Below, piece after piece: positions 5,382 to 6,501 of a stretch of DNA of 6,501 nucleotides. A program made the translations under genes and the position numbers. The DNA comes from JBDTMC01 sp039934475 (GTDB lineage Bacteria > Acidobacteriota > Terriglobia > Bryobacterales > Bryobacteraceae), in assembly GCA_039934475.1 (NCBI GenBank), contig JBDTMC010000450.1:1-6501 (forward strand), in the 5' to 3' direction. Position 1 is the stretch's first letter, and each line of letters begins with the position of its first letter. The notes under the pieces are model-generated. The model did not search any database. It saw nothing but the letters and a program-made list of their open reading frames with translations, and was not told the DNA's origin.

Positions 5382-6501
5382 GACGGCGCCGTTCGAGAAT
5401 CATTGGCAGGCCTCCCTTGGGCCGCAATGTGACCAAAGCTTCGGGCACCACTTTTGCGCCCTCGACGAGACGGACGTGAAAGCGCGCGGCCAGCGTCGCG
5501 AGAATCAACTGGGCTTCCATTAACGCGAAGTTATTGCCGATGCATTGGCGCGGGCCACCTCCGAAGGGGAAGTAGGCGTAGCGATGGCGGCGTTCGGCGG
5601 CGCCTGGTTGGAAACGAGTGGGATCGAAGCGTTCGGGTTCGTCCCAGAACTCCGGATGGCGGTGGGTGAGATAAGAACTAATGACGACGGCGCCGCCGGC
5701 GGGGACGGTGTATCCCCCGAACGTATCGGCGTTGATGGCGCGGCGGGCGATGAGCCAAGCGGGCGGATAGAGGCGCATGGATTCATCGAGAACCATGCGG
5801 GTGTAGGGCAGGAGTGGCAAGTCGCCAACCGTGGCGGTGCGTCCGGCCAGCACGCGGTCAAGTTCTTCATACAGCGTCGCGGCCTGCGCGGGGTTTTGCG
5901 ATAACAAGTAGAACGTCCAGCTGAGCGCGTTGGATGTGGTTTCGTGACCGGCGAGAAGGAGAGTCTTCACTTCCGCACGGAGTTGGTTGTCGTCCATCGA
6001 TTCGCCGGTCTCTTCGTCGCGCGCGGACAGGAGCATAGAGAGTAGATCGTTGAAGCCGCCTGCGTTCTTGTGCCGCTCCGCGATGATCCCGTTCACGACG
6101 GCGTCGAGTTCACGGCGGTTCTTGCGGAACAGGCGATCGTCGCGCGTGGGCAGCACGGGGGGGTAGAATTGGCCGGAACGGAAGCGGCGGATGAGGATCT
6201 TATTGACCGCGTCGAAGGTGCGCTCAACGGTTTCCACCGCCGGACCCATATCCAGGCTGAAGAGTGCCTGGCCGACGATGCGCATGGTGAGGCCGGTCAT
6301 CTCACGCACAAGGTCCACCGGCGAGCCTTGACGAGCGAGGGTTTCCCAGCGGTCCGCAAGGTCGGCTGCGAAACCAGCCATCGTGTCGCCCATAGCGGCG
6401 ATGCGATCGCGATGGAAAGCGGGTTGCATGAGACGGCGCTGACGCAGCCAGAGTGCGCCGTCCGCGGTGAGAACGCCACGCTCCACCACCCAACCAACAG
6501 C
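5281..6501 (-). CDS. Cytochrome P450, N-terminus outside the window
   Basis: This is a heme-thiolate monooxygenase that inserts oxygen into an organic substrate using electrons from a redox partner not seen here. The frame is open to the right edge, with 406 residues visible and roughly 60-90 expected upstream. Numbering from the GTG at 6489, it shows the C-helix WLRQRRLMQPAFH (14-26) with Trp14/Arg18; the I-helix LLAGHETTSNALSW (178-191); the K-helix ExxR at Glu236-Arg239 in DESMRLYPPAW; the PERF motif at 285-288; and the heme loop FGGGPRQCIG (309-318) with ligand Cys316. The YPPAW, AGHETT and FGGGPRQCIG forms resemble CYP102/CYP4-like fatty-acid-type P450s, but the substrate cannot be assigned. 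The normal fold ends near residue 366 (LPMILERR). The remaining 36 or so residues, rich in Ser, Ala, Pro and Thr, are read mostly antisense to the end of the LytTR gene and are probably a non-conserved tail caused by the lack of an earlier stop. A frame error near 5390 is a less likely alternative. Confidence 0.93.
   Translation of the reverse strand, partial: AVGWVVERGVLTADGALWLRQRRLMQPAFHRDRIAAMGDTMAGFAADLADRWETLARQGSPVDLVREMTGLTMRIVGQALFSLDMGPAVETVERTFDAVNKILIRRFRSGQFYPPVLPTRDDRLFRKNRRELDAVVNGIIAERHKNAGGFNDLLSMLLSARDEETGESMDDNQLRAEVKTLLLAGHETTSNALSWTFYLLSQNPAQAATLYEELDRVLAGRTATVGDLPLLPYTRMVLDESMRLYPPAWLIARRAINADTFGGYTVPAGGAVVISSYLTHRHPEFWDEPERFDPTRFQPGAAERRHRYAYFPFGGGPRQCIGNNFALMEAQLILATLAARFHVRLVEGAKVVPEALVTLRPKGGLPMILERRRPTASTASANASSAPGSPESPSASCRPSSVDTTT

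Overview
The window is about 6.5 kb of moderately GC-rich bacterial chromosome. It holds six clear protein-coding genes and one probable small gene, packed tightly on both strands. There are no mobile elements, no RNA genes that I recognise and no CRISPR array. The mix suggests a free-living heterotroph: a bacterial myo-inositol-1-phosphate synthase, a class IV-like histone-deacetylase-family enzyme, a LytTR response regulator and a cytochrome P450. It would suit Acidobacteriota (for example a Solibacter/Bryobacter-type genome), but that placement rests on overall impression and not on a marker gene.

Left part, plus strand (1-2184). A phosphate acetyltransferase gene enters from the left edge without its first residues. 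A 176-base intergenic region follows, unusually rich in inverted repeats, including a perfect palindrome. Next comes a probable 60-residue acidic protein with a textbook Shine-Dalgarno sequence, then a complete deacetylase-family gene whose start codon directly abuts a 7-bp hairpin. Acetyl phosphate and acetyl-CoA metabolism next to a deacetylase suggests, but does not prove, a shared theme of protein or small-molecule acetylation.

Middle part, minus strand (4497 down to 2181). A two-gene unit encodes inositol-1-phosphate synthase and then an atypical NAD(P)-binding sugar-epimerase-like protein, whose predicted start overlaps the end of the first gene. The second gene meets the deacetylase gene tail to tail with a 4-base overlap.

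Right part (4498-6501). A 101-bp divergent intergenic region separates the inositol synthase gene from a LytTR-type response regulator on the plus strand. The regulator has an extended -10 promoter so close to its ATG that the mRNA is probably leaderless. A cytochrome P450 gene on the minus strand enters from the right edge, lacking its N-terminus. Its reading frame runs about 100 bases antisense into the regulator gene, giving the P450 a low-complexity C-terminal tail.

The most distinctive items are the structured region at 892-969, the small gene plus hairpin ahead of the deacetylase, the leaderless regulator promoter, and the 101-bp antisense overlap. I did not find evidence for a wholly new multi-gene system.
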